Shown here piece by piece: positions 1 through 5,912 of a stretch of DNA of 8,362 bases. Origin of the DNA: Bacillota bacterium (lineage in GTDB: Bacteria; Bacillota; DTU025). Position numbers and translations under genes: made by a program. The stretch lies in contig DMOT01000290.1 of the NCBI GenBank assembly GCA_003456765.1, positions 1 to 8,362 of the forward strand, in the 5' to 3' direction. The notes beneath the pieces were generated by a model, which did no database searches, was not told the origin of the DNA, and saw nothing but the letters and a program-made list of their open reading frames with translations. How positions within the stretch are numbered: the first letter of the stretch is position 1; the number at the start of each line of letters is the position of its first letter.

Positions 1-84
1 CCATTGCACCGCCCCTGACATTCTGCCTCTAAATATTCTCTATCATCCCTGTATAACCTCTGGATTCCACCAATGCCATCGGTG

Positions 85-124
85 AAAAAGGCCACGCAAT
101 CGCAATCAGCGCGCATGGCCCTTT
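85..124 (-). terminator. Intrinsic terminator of the CsgG-like gene
   Basis: Read on the minus strand, an 8-bp stem GGCCATGC / GCGTGGCC (one T-G wobble; 120-113 and 97-90) closes a 15-base loop and runs straight into TTTTT at 89-85. An A-rich flank (124-121) can pair with the T run. This is the classical layout of a Rho-independent terminator, about 45 bases after the stop codon at 166-168. On the plus strand the stem is followed only by CTTTCT, so activity in that direction would be weaker. Confidence 0.68.
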
Positions 125-131
125 CTGCTGC

Positions 132-160
132 CAGGTTGCGCGGAAACGCGGCGCAACCTG
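132..160. other. Perfect 10-bp hairpin just after the CsgG-like gene
   Basis: CAGGTTGCGC (132-141) and GCGCAACCTG (151-160) are exact reverse complements around a 9-base loop. The hairpin begins five bases after the minus-strand stop codon and precedes the T-tailed terminator at 124-85. It has no T run of its own, so it may protect the 3' end or help termination rather than terminate alone. Confidence 0.55.
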
Positions 161-165
161 TCCTG

Positions 166-1110
166 CTATTGCTCGAGCATCGAAGCCAGGAGGATCAAAA
201 CAATCAGCCCCGCTATGCCGATAATGCCGGCGATCACTTCTCCAGCAGTGGCATATCCCTGGAGCTCAACGGCATAATCGCCTGCCATGATCTCCCCTGA
301 CGATTTCACGACCTTCCCCTTACCCACGGTGCCGTAAACAGAAACAATCCTTACTATAGCCACCTCGTCGCTGGACATGAAACGGTGCTCGAACCCCGGC
401 TCTCCGACCTCCGCAACATTGGGGCGCAGAATGCGAAAATCGCTCCCTTTGGAGATTACGGAGCTCTCATCCGTGAAGATGTAGACCTCGTCTTTACCCC
501 TGTATTCCAGCACTCGGGCAATCACCGGAAATGCAGTGGCAAGCCGGCTCTGGAAGGATGAGTCGAAGCACGACCTTATGGCGTTCATGCATGCAGCGGA
601 TGTAGACGAATTGTCTGTGCCACTGCCTGTCAAGCGGAAGCTTGAGAGAATAGCCCCTGTGGAAGCATCTACAATCCTGATAGATACCTCTGCAGATCCA
701 GAATAGTAGTAGTGCCTCTTACCGTCCTTATCGGTCCAGTAATCGCTCTTGGCCGAGCACCTGTCGAGGGATCCGATGAATGTGTAGTCAATGCCGAGAA
801 TTTCGCCCAGCCGCACCGCCGTGTCAGGGTTGACAGCGCCTGACACCTGAAATCTCTGCTCCGAAAGTATCCGCTGGATATGCTCCCTTTCAATGACCTC
901 GAACCTGCCCATGCCAACCAAAGCGTCTGAAAGACAATTCGCGGCGTATTGAACGTATTGATAGTTGAAAGAACCCGTAAAGCTGATGATTCCCACCCTC
1001 AACCTACTACTTGAAGGAACCGTAGCAGCCCCCATGCAATCTGTGGATACGCATGCCATCGCCGCAAAGAGCGCCAGAGTAAATGCAATCGCTCGCAACC
1101 CGAGCCTCAT
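166..1110 (-). CDS. CsgG/FlgT-like envelope protein, C-terminally anchored
   Basis: The protein is 314 residues from an ATG at 1110. That start has GGAGGTG seven bases upstream; the reading frame extends to a TTG at 1134 that lacks a comparable site. Residues 1-29 form a signal peptide (basic start, hydrophobic 7-19). Residues 37-165 match the CsgG/LpoB/FlgT-type alpha-beta fold: a first strand LRVGIISF, the signature IEREHIQRILSEQ at 73-85, LGEILGIDYTFIGSL at 101-115 and the strand-turn VDASTGAIL at 147-155. Residues 194-283 are beta-rich and resemble the C-terminal domain of FlgT-like proteins (VxxVYGxVGKGKVV, then IMAGDYAVEL). Residues 290-310 are a strong membrane helix, leaving a four-residue tail. 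The inferred topology is an extracytoplasmic body anchored at its C-terminus. Known relatives act in outer-membrane export (CsgG), the flagellar ring (FlgT) or penicillin-binding protein activation (LpoB); none of those roles can be assigned here. C20 lies in a poor lipobox. It is the last gene of a four-gene minus-strand run. Confidence 0.82.
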   Translation of the reverse strand: MRLGLRAIAFTLALFAAMACVSTDCMGAATVPSSSRLRVGIISFTGSFNYQYVQYAANCLSDALVGMGRFEVIEREHIQRILSEQRFQVSGAVNPDTAVRLGEILGIDYTFIGSLDRCSAKSDYWTDKDGKRHYYYSGSAEVSIRIVDASTGAILSSFRLTGSGTDNSSTSAACMNAIRSCFDSSFQSRLATAFPVIARVLEYRGKDEVYIFTDESSVISKGSDFRILRPNVAEVGEPGFEHRFMSSDEVAIVRIVSVYGTVGKGKVVKSSGEIMAGDYAVELQGYATAGEVIAGIIGIAGLIVLILLASMLEQ

Positions 1111-1218
1111 CACACAACACCTCCCTGCGCACAAACTACTTCGTTATACCATACCGGATATTGGCTCTACACCCTCGTCCCCAATGCTCCCACAACGACA
1201 TCTCCAGGTTGCTTTGGG

Positions 1219-1818
1219 CTACTGGCCATTTCCGCCCATAATCATCCTGAACCCGGTTGCCATAAGGAGGGTATTGAGCGCAGATATCCCGCACATTACA
1301 GCCACATTGTCGCACGTTTCAGCGCTGGTGATCAGTGCAGTCATGGCCGACTTGTGAGCTGTCCCGTCCGACGCCATGTCTAGCCCTCCGGGCGCGTCCA
1401 ATACCAACGAGACTGCCTGGTCCAATGCACGCAGCCCCGACAGGATGCTTCGGGCCCACGCTCCAAGAAACCCGTAGATCTGCCCCTCAATAATGTCTCC
1501 GCCGTCCCTGTATTCGTCGGAAAGCACCGCCGCATCCCACGCCCTGTCAAACTGGGTGTCGATGGACTCCCCCGCCCTAACCCAGTCGCCGCAAGATCCG
1601 TTCCCCGAATCCACAAGGCTTCTGATTTTCTCGATGGATTCCTCCAGGTCGGATGTCAGGTCAAGCAGCTCTGACATGAGTTCCCCGAACTGCTCTTCTT
1701 TAACGACTATCGGCGCCGCCCACAACCGAACAGAACATGCAAATACTATCAAGACAATTAGTGCTGAGAGCACAACCCTTCGCCGCACCGTTTTCTCCAG
1801 ACGCCCGTACTTGTTCAA
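1219..1818 (-). CDS. Hypothetical secreted or membrane-anchored helical protein
   Basis: I do not recognise the family. The preferred start is TTG at 1818, with GGAGGAG five bases upstream (199 residues). An in-frame ATG at 1842 would add eight residues, but its GGAGG is only three bases away, which is too close. The N-terminus has a basic patch (K3 to R14, several Arg/Lys) followed by a hydrophobic stretch at about 15-30 and a possible cleavage near WAA at 33-35, so it is either exported or anchored by an uncleaved signal. The remainder is predicted mainly helical and acidic, with one likely coiled segment at 43-70. A Cys sits at 76, and C169 and C176 lie close together near a hydrophobic C-terminus (173-193) that could be an amphipathic or membrane helix. 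The CsgG-like gene starts 108 bases downstream on the same strand, so a shared envelope role is plausible but only inferred from order. Confidence 0.72.
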   Translation of the reverse strand: MNKYGRLEKTVRRRVVLSALIVLIVFACSVRLWAAPIVVKEEQFGELMSELLDLTSDLEESIEKIRSLVDSGNGSCGDWVRAGESIDTQFDRAWDAAVLSDEYRDGGDIIEGQIYGFLGAWARSILSGLRALDQAVSLVLDAPGGLDMASDGTAHKSAMTALITSAETCDNVAVMCGISALNTLLMATGFRMIMGGNGQ

Positions 1819-2071
1819 GTAATCTCCTCCGTGTCCAGTCATATGCCTCCCTGTTATCTATTACCCATTTACGTGCGCATACCTTCATTGCCTGACCTTC
1901 GCCCTTCCTGGCAACGGCAAGTCCAAACTCTCAGGGAAATATCAAGAATGTGACATGAATGTAAGAGGTGATTCTGATGATCCAGTCAAGACAGGTGGGA
2001 TGATTGAATTGACACAGAGTTCTTATTGAGAGGGCGAGGTGAGGGGTCCCCGCCGTTTGCGCGGCACCAGG

Positions 2072-2467
2072 CTAGTCCTTGCCGCCAAGCTCCTTCCACT
2101 TCTCGCGCAACTCCAGCTCCCTACGTTTCATCTCTTCAAGCCGCCGGAGTCTCAACTCTTCGAAGTCCACATCCCGTTGCCGCTCTGCGCGGTCGTGTTC
2201 GACTTGCATGTTGATGAAGTCGCTGAAAGAGGTTGTGACTCCTTCCCGCATCTCCTTCTTGATGCACTCGTACTCCATTGGGAACCTTCGGGAGAGTTCG
2301 TTGAAGTAGCGTCCGTCAGTGCTGGAGATGTACTTCTTGTTCATCTGCCTGTCCACGAAGATCTCCAGCGCCATCAGGGCATTGATGTAGCCCCGATCCT
2401 CGAAGCTCGTCTCCTTCAGCCTGTCGCGGACGAACTCCGTCTTGATCTCGTTGTAGTCACGCGCCAA
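2072..2467 (-). CDS. Hypothetical small charged coiled-coil protein
   Basis: The family is not recognised. A TTG at 2467 lies six bases after GGGGGTG and gives 131 residues. A GTG at 2476 (134 residues) overlaps that same SD site, so it is unlikely to be used. There is no signal peptide or membrane segment, so the product is probably cytoplasmic. Residues 1-85 are mixed helical with many aromatic and charged residues (FEDRGYINALMALEIFVDRQ at about 22-41). Residues 86-128 are almost entirely Glu/Arg/Lys/Leu and read as a long coiled coil (EELRLRRLEEMKRRELELRE). A larger open frame on the opposite strand (2039-2548) has the Leu/Val/His/Arg-rich composition typical of antisense to a coiled coil and is not preferred. 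It lies between two predicted envelope genes on the same strand, so it may be a cytoplasmic partner, but nothing in the sequence proves this. A TATGAT box at 2547-2542 upstream has no matching -35. Confidence 0.68.
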   Translation of the reverse strand: MARDYNEIKTEFVRDRLKETSFEDRGYINALMALEIFVDRQMNKKYISSTDGRYFNELSRRFPMEYECIKKEMREGVTTSFSDFINMQVEHDRAERQRDVDFEELRLRRLEEMKRRELELREKWKELGGKD

Positions 2468-2593
2468 TTCGTTCACCCCCTTTCCAGGCTTTGCTCAGCC
2501 CGCTGCCGCCTACAAGCCAGAGCGCAGCAAGCCTCTCCTATATCATAAATAGTCCATTCTGGCGATAGCACCTTCACAATCTTTCCCCGAAAT

Positions 2594-3082
2594 CTACTCT
2601 TCGATTTCCCACGCCACACTCAACATGAGATTCTTGGCCCGGCCGCTCAGGATCAACCGCCATTGTCCTCTGGCAGTCGCTTCAAATGATATCTTCGGGG
2701 CGCTCACCTGTGCCATCCTCGCGCTAAAATCCTCCTGCCACATCACATTTCCGCCCGGGCCAAGAAGGGTAATCTCAAAGTCGGCCAGCTGGGCCCAGAA
2801 GCTGATGCCCAGATCCAGGGTGGGCCGCATGCCCTGGGCCCGTCCGACATCGATGGCCACAACCTCAAACTCCCCGTCAAGATTGCGCAGCCTCAAAGAT
2901 GATACCTGCCCGGAGTCGGCGCCTTCGGGCAGGGGAGCCGCGCCGTGACGAAAGATCATCTCGCCTGCAGCCCAAAACACTGCAATGACGAGCACTATCA
3001 GCAGTACTGCTAACACTAACGCCTTCCACACTCTGCGCCTTTCAGGTACCTGTTGGAGCTTGCTTTCGCTGTCGATCTGCAC
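2594..3082 (-). CDS. Single-pass membrane protein with beta-rich outer domain
   Basis: The start is most likely GTG at 3082 (162 residues), because AGGAGGT at 3095-3089 sits six bases upstream of it. An in-frame ATG at 3088 directly abuts that SD site and cannot use it well. Residues 1-18 are polar and end in Arg-Arg-Arg, giving an N-in orientation. Residues 21-40 are a long hydrophobic helix. A short Gly/Pro-rich linker (46-58) leads into an extracytoplasmic domain (60-162) of alternating short strands: FEVVAIDVG, FEITLLGPGGNVMW, ISFEAT, GQWRLILSG and LMLSVAWEIEE. The 'strand, GPxGxxxW, strand, GxWxLxxxG' layout recalls small beta-sandwich domains such as GOLD or pre-peptidase C-terminal (PPC) domains. 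That is a resemblance seen by eye, not a confirmed assignment. It is the first of four minus-strand genes ending in the CsgG-like gene. Confidence 0.74.
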   Translation of the reverse strand: MQIDSESKLQQVPERRRVWKALVLAVLLIVLVIAVFWAAGEMIFRHGAAPLPEGADSGQVSSLRLRNLDGEFEVVAIDVGRAQGMRPTLDLGISFWAQLADFEITLLGPGGNVMWQEDFSARMAQVSAPKISFEATARGQWRLILSGRAKNLMLSVAWEIEE

Positions 3083-3515
3083 TGCCATACCTCCTGCCTG
3101 ATGCGGTAGAACTCCGTCAGGGAATACTCTTCAGGCTACTGCCTATCCGTACGGTGTAACATCATACTATGCCGCACGCCAGCCGGCCCGCCCCTCTGCT
3201 TGCGCCCAGCATGCCATGGAACATTAGACGCGAAACCGGAAGCCTTCACTACAGCGACAGGCCTGGTCGGGCGGAGCCGGCATCGGATAGCCCTTTCCCG
3301 CAAATCCCATTCTGTGTTTCTAGTGGTTCCACCTAATTCACATTTATCCTGCGGGCGGGGTTTCTCTTGCTGCTCAGGCAGGCATGCCATTGAGACCTAC
3401 ACCCTGAACCGCTGAAAAAGCCGCCAGGGCATCCTCGAAGGAAGACTGCCTCGAGTACCGAATACCTGTCTTGAATGAGGGGGTGTTTGCATTGAACTTG
3501 AAGCGGAGGCCCCAG
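3083..3515. other. Gene-poor region between divergent units, with structure
   Basis: Roughly 430 bases separate the minus-strand membrane gene from the plus-strand isochorismatase-like gene. Two short open frames (3200-3415 plus, 3136-3390 minus) have no SD site, no family resemblance and Arg/Pro/Cys-heavy composition, so I do not call them. The region holds the long-range inverted repeat at 3182-3281, an 8-base palindrome CCGTACGG at 3147-3154 and a weak pairing CCCGCA (3297-3302) / TGCGGG (3350-3355). A -10-like TATGAT at 3166-3161 (minus) could serve the left gene cluster but lacks a -35. I recognise no known riboswitch or housekeeping RNA. Confidence 0.5.
3182..3281. repeat. Long-range inverted repeat, 12 bp with one bulge
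   Basis: GCCGGC-CCGCCC at 3182-3193 is the reverse complement of GGGCGG-A-GCCGGC at 3269-3281, with a single bulged A at 3275. The arms enclose 75 bases. Twelve GC-only pairs would be stable as RNA or as a cruciform. It could be the closing stem of a structured leader or small RNA, since on the minus strand it lies about 100 bases upstream of the membrane-protein gene. Chance pairing in GC-rich DNA is also possible. Confidence 0.4.
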
Positions 3516-4061
3516 ATGATAGATCCAGGCACAGCCCTGGTTTTCTCCATCGACTTTCAGGACAAGATCCTGGCAGCGGTCGAGGATCGTGATGAGGTCA
3601 TCGCCCAGGCAGCGAGCTTCATAAGAGTGGCCCGCATGGCTGACATTCCAGTCCTGCGTCTGGAGCAGAACCCTGATCGCCTGGGCCCCACAACCGACCT
3701 GGTGCGGGAGGCCCTGGGAGATTCGCAGGTCTACTCCAAGATGACCTTCAGCGCTCTCAGGACTCCTGAGGTAGAATCAGCGGTACGCGCTTTGCGGCGG
3801 GACCAGTTCATCCTTCTTGGGGTTGAGGCCCACATCTGCGTGGCGCAGACCGCCCTTGACGCTGTGGCCATGGGATACGAGGTATACGTGCTTCAAGATG
3901 CCTCATCATCCGTCAAGGCGTTCGACAGGAAGCTGGCAATGGAGAGAATGCGCCAGGCGGGAGCAGTGATTACCACAGCTCAGGCAGCGGCGTTCGAAAT
4001 GGTGGGAGCCGCCGGGACTCCCCTATTCAGACAGGCCCAACCGGTCTTGAAGAACCTCTAG
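3516..4061 (+). CDS. Isochorismatase-family cysteine hydrolase
   Basis: From ATG 3516 (CGGAGG six bases upstream) the product is 181 residues, a normal length for this cytoplasmic family. An alternative TTG at 3492 also has a fair SD site (GAGGGGGTG, six bases) and would add eight residues. The catalytic triad of the superfamily is complete: D13 in FSIDFQDK, K75 in YSKMTFSA, and the nucleophile C108 in GVEAHICVAQTA, with the V103-E104 pair at the usual cis-peptide position. The C-terminal half follows the family pattern (MGYEVYVLQDASSS at about 121-134, then MRQAGAVITTAQAAAFEMVG). The short form without extra domains resembles the ISOC1/YcaC-type branch rather than isochorismatases of siderophore synthesis, which also carry a carrier domain in some cases. 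The substrate cannot be predicted, and no enterobactin-type or nicotinamide genes are nearby. It is followed 101 bases later by bioY, which appears to have its own promoter. Confidence 0.88.
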   Translation: MIDPGTALVFSIDFQDKILAAVEDRDEVIAQAASFIRVARMADIPVLRLEQNPDRLGPTTDLVREALGDSQVYSKMTFSALRTPEVESAVRALRRDQFILLGVEAHICVAQTALDAVAMGYEVYVLQDASSSVKAFDRKLAMERMRQAGAVITTAQAAAFEMVGAAGTPLFRQAQPVLKNL

Positions 4062-4068
4062 CGTCTGG

Positions 4069-4098
4069 TTGATCAGATTCACCGCTCCACGATAGAAT
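4069..4098 (+). promoter_or_regulatory. Candidate sigma-70-type promoter of bioY
   Basis: TTGATC (4069-4074, four of six to consensus) and TAGAAT (4093-4098, five of six) are separated by 18 bases. The pair begins eight bases after the upstream stop codon and lies about 65 bases before the bioY start, so bioY can be transcribed independently. This is a by-eye match only. Confidence 0.5.
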
Positions 4099-4103
4099 AA
4101 CTA

Positions 4104-4119
4104 GGGACGATCTAGTCCC
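4104..4119. promoter_or_regulatory. Small dyad at the expected bioY transcription start
   Basis: GGGAC (4104-4108) and GTCCC (4115-4119) form an exact 5-bp dyad with a 6-base centre. CTAG precedes or overlaps each arm (CTAGGGAC and CTAGTCCC). It starts five bases after the -10 box, where a repressor would block initiation. It does not match the known BirA (TTGTAAACC-type) or BioR (TTATAGATATCTATAA-type) sites. It could instead be a small 5' hairpin in the mRNA. Confidence 0.32.
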
Positions 4120-4162
4120 CACGCGAACATGCCGCACTATTTTCGAGGCAAGTGATGAATCT

Positions 4163-4723
4163 GTGTCACACAAGGAAAGAGAGCATGACATCAAGCTGCT
4201 TGTCAGAGGCGCCATGCTGGGCGCCGTCACAGCAGTGCTGGCCCACGTTTCCTTCCCAGTCCCGTTCAGCCCAGTTCCGATCACAGGGCAATCCTTCGGA
4301 GCAATGCTGGCCGGTCTGCTTCTTTCGCCCAAAGCCGCGGCAGGAAGCCAGCTTGCATATCTGGCGGCAGGCGCAGTGGGACTGCCGGTCTACGCCGGAG
4401 GCCGCGCGGGCATAGGTGTGCTTCTGGGCCCCACCGGGGGATACATCTGGGGCATGGCGGCGGGGGCCTACGTGTCGTCGTCAATCGTCCGTATGTACGC
4501 CTCCAGAGGAACTAGGCTCAGCTGGAAACTGGCTGCTGCAGCCTCTGCAATTGGCGGCGTGGCAGTAGTCTACATACTGGGAGTAATTCAGCTGAGCCTG
4601 GCGACGCAACTCCCCGTAACGCGTGCAATAGCAGTCGGCGCACTTCCGTACCTTCCCGGCGACCTGCTCAAAGCGGCATTCGCAGGCGCAATCGGAAGCC
4701 GACTCGCATCATACCGGCTCTAG
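4163..4723 (+). CDS. bioY: Biotin transporter BioY (ECF substrate-binding subunit)
   Basis: BioY is the membrane S-component that binds biotin and, with an ECF energy module, imports it. The 186-residue length and all family landmarks fit: PFSPVPITGQSFGAMLAGLLL at 34-54, GAVGLPVYAGG at 70-80, LLGPTGGYIWGM at 87-98, YILGVIQL at 137-144 and PYLPGDLLKAAFA at 162-174. The protein is highly hydrophobic with about six membrane helices, the first beginning near residue 12. The GTG start at 4163 has only a weak SD (GTGAT within AAGTGATG). A better-placed ATG at 4155 is out of frame and encodes nothing recognisable, so initiation may be inefficient or regulated. No bioM/bioN or ecfA/ecfT genes are adjacent, so the energy module must be shared from elsewhere or BioY acts alone, as some do. 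No biotin synthesis genes are in view, so uptake may matter for this host. Confidence 0.94.
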   Translation: MSHKEREHDIKLLVRGAMLGAVTAVLAHVSFPVPFSPVPITGQSFGAMLAGLLLSPKAAAGSQLAYLAAGAVGLPVYAGGRAGIGVLLGPTGGYIWGMAAGAYVSSSIVRMYASRGTRLSWKLAAAASAIGGVAVVYILGVIQLSLATQLPVTRAIAVGALPYLPGDLLKAAFAGAIGSRLASYRL

Positions 4724-4766
4724 GTAACTCGCAAGAAGTATCTCGGCCTATTGGAGCGACTAGGCT

Positions 4767-4824
4767 TTGGATTGCGGGCAATGGCCAACGCCTGGCTAGG
4801 CCAGGCTAGGCTAGGGCAGTCCAA
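4767..4824. other. Nested stem-loop between convergent bioY and iolB
   Basis: An outer 9-bp stem TTGGATTGC (4767-4775) / GCAGTCCAA (4816-4824, one G-U) encloses a perfect 7-bp inner hairpin GCCTGGC-TAG-GCCAGGC (4790-4806). There is no T run on either side. Its position between two converging genes suggests a two-way transcription barrier or mRNA 3'-end protector. A further weak hairpin GGTTT-ggca-AAACC lies at 4847-4860. Confidence 0.48.
4794..4813. repeat. Four tandem GGCTA-type pentamers
   Basis: Units GGCTA, GGCCA, GGCTA, GGCTA run head to tail and then continue into GGG. They overlap the inner hairpin of the bioY-iolB intergenic region. The tetramer CTAG, generally scarce in bacterial DNA, occurs repeatedly here as a result. 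Confidence 0.55.
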
Positions 4825-4892
4825 TCCCACATTCTCGGACACCTGTGGTTTGGCAAAACCCCTGAGCCTATTCTAGCCTGCGGCGGCTTCCG

Positions 4893-5852
4893 TCACCGGG
4901 TATTATGGACCCAGGCGTGACACTCGTCCTCCCTCGATAGCATCTCCCGCTTCTTGCCAGCAAGAGCCCACAGGCAGTACATGTCGTATCGAGGCGCTGC
5001 CGCAACAGTGTGGTAGCCGAAGGGGATCGCCAGCGTATCACCGTTTTCCACCGTATAGGCCTGATCAAATCGCCGCTCGGGAGAGTAAACTCTTCCCATT
5101 CCAAATCCCCGCTGGGGCCTGAAGCGGAAATGGTATACCTCCTCCAGCCTGGCCTCTTCGCCTGTGATGTCCTCGTCGTGTTTGTGCCCGGGGTATGCCA
5201 GCCAGTTGCCCTGGAGGGCTAAGGACTCCCCCACGATGAGCCGACGCGCCCCTACCCGACTCTCCGGCCCCACAATCAGGCTGACCTTCCGCTCCCATTC
5301 CTTCTTCCCGGCCTTCTCGCAGACGACATCGTCAGGCGAGACTATCTCCACGCCACGCGGCGCCTCCGGCCATCCTCGGCTCCAACGCCCTGATCCGCCC
5401 CTTTCGCCCGATGAATGCTCACTGAAGCCAGGGCCGCCCTGCCCGTAGGGCCCGGCCTCGAATCCGGGGCTAGGTTCAAGTTCAGGTTCAGGCGGTTCAG
5501 CTCTCACGAGCACCATCTCCACAAACGGAGACAGCGCTCGAACACCGAAAGTAGTGAAAGGGTAGGCAAAGAACGCCCAGGGAGGACCGTCGAATACATC
5601 CCTCCGGCCGCCAATCCTCTCGCACCTTTCGACGCCGTCTTCGCCCTCCCACAGAACCTCAGCCGTTCCGGCCATGATGACCGCTACAGTCTCAAGGGGG
5701 CCGAAGTTGAACCCCCTGTCCTCACCCGCTTCCTCACAGACCGTTCCCAGATGGACATAAGCCAGCCCTAGCTCTGGATCGGTAGGGCTTGCAATCTCTC
5801 TCACTCCAGTCACACTACAGGGCCTCTCAGGCATCCTCTTCTTGAGTGACAC
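4893..5852 (-). CDS. iolB: 5-deoxy-glucuronate isomerase (IolB), long linker
   Basis: IolB converts 5-deoxy-D-glucuronate to 5-dehydro-2-deoxy-D-gluconate in myo-inositol catabolism, in the cytoplasm. The bicupin fold is evident. The metal site of the C-terminal cupin is intact: H223 and H225 in GHKHDEDITGEEARLEEVYHF, E238 in the same block, and H281 in FGYHTV; GDTLAIPFGYHTV and YDMYCLWALAG are typical IolB text, as is the CHAWV end. The GTG start at 5852 has GGAGGTG five bases upstream. At 319 residues it is longer than usual (about 270). The excess is a Pro/Glu then Gly/Ser/Arg-rich linker at about 118-167 between the two cupin halves, probably disordered. The N-terminal half (FNFGPLETVAVIMAGTAEV, DVFDGPPWAFFAYP) is conserved. 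No other iol gene is visible, so the pathway must be encoded elsewhere or the enzyme serves another sugar acid. It diverges from the hydrolase at 5986. Confidence 0.92.
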   Translation of the reverse strand: MSLKKRMPERPCSVTGVREIASPTDPELGLAYVHLGTVCEEAGEDRGFNFGPLETVAVIMAGTAEVLWEGEDGVERCERIGGRRDVFDGPPWAFFAYPFTTFGVRALSPFVEMVLVRAEPPEPELEPSPGFEAGPYGQGGPGFSEHSSGERGGSGRWSRGWPEAPRGVEIVSPDDVVCEKAGKKEWERKVSLIVGPESRVGARRLIVGESLALQGNWLAYPGHKHDEDITGEEARLEEVYHFRFRPQRGFGMGRVYSPERRFDQAYTVENGDTLAIPFGYHTVAAAPRYDMYCLWALAGKKREMLSREDECHAWVHNTR

Positions 5853-5912
5853 TCGCGCACCTCCAAATCTCCAGCATCGCCAGTAGTGGATATCTTTCTA
5901 CGCAAATACTCT

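Noticed and set aside
1..72. Possible plus-strand promoter or gene start at the left edge
   Set aside because: TATCAT at 41-46 has no matching -35, and the only downstream frame (73-300) is opposite the CsgG-like gene; I see nothing supportable here.
1048..1062. Possible lipobox at C20 of the CsgG-like protein
   Set aside because: The residues before the Cys (Ala-Met-Ala) fit the consensus poorly, and a standard signal peptidase I site follows; the protein also has a C-terminal anchor.
2039..2548. A 169-codon plus-strand open frame opposite the coiled-coil gene
   Set aside because: It is rich in Leu, Val, His and Arg as expected for the antisense of a Glu/Arg/Lys-rich coiled coil, has no good SD, and the minus-strand frame has normal composition and a strong SD.
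3161..3166. TATGAT as a -10 box for the minus-strand cluster
   Set aside because: The box is good but there is no -35 at 16-19 bases and no extended -10, so it is not called as a promoter.
3136..3415. Two short open frames (3200-3415 plus, 3136-3390 minus) in the gene-free region
   Set aside because: No SD, no family resemblance, and they overlap the inverted repeat; composition is not protein-like.
4152..4415. An 87-codon frame overlapping the start of bioY
   Set aside because: It has a fair SD but encodes nothing recognisable, and BioY motifs occupy the other frame. Kept only as a note on translation competition.
5010..5771. Several plus-strand open frames opposite iolB
   Set aside because: They lie entirely within the iolB coding sequence, which has conserved cupin motifs and a clear SD.
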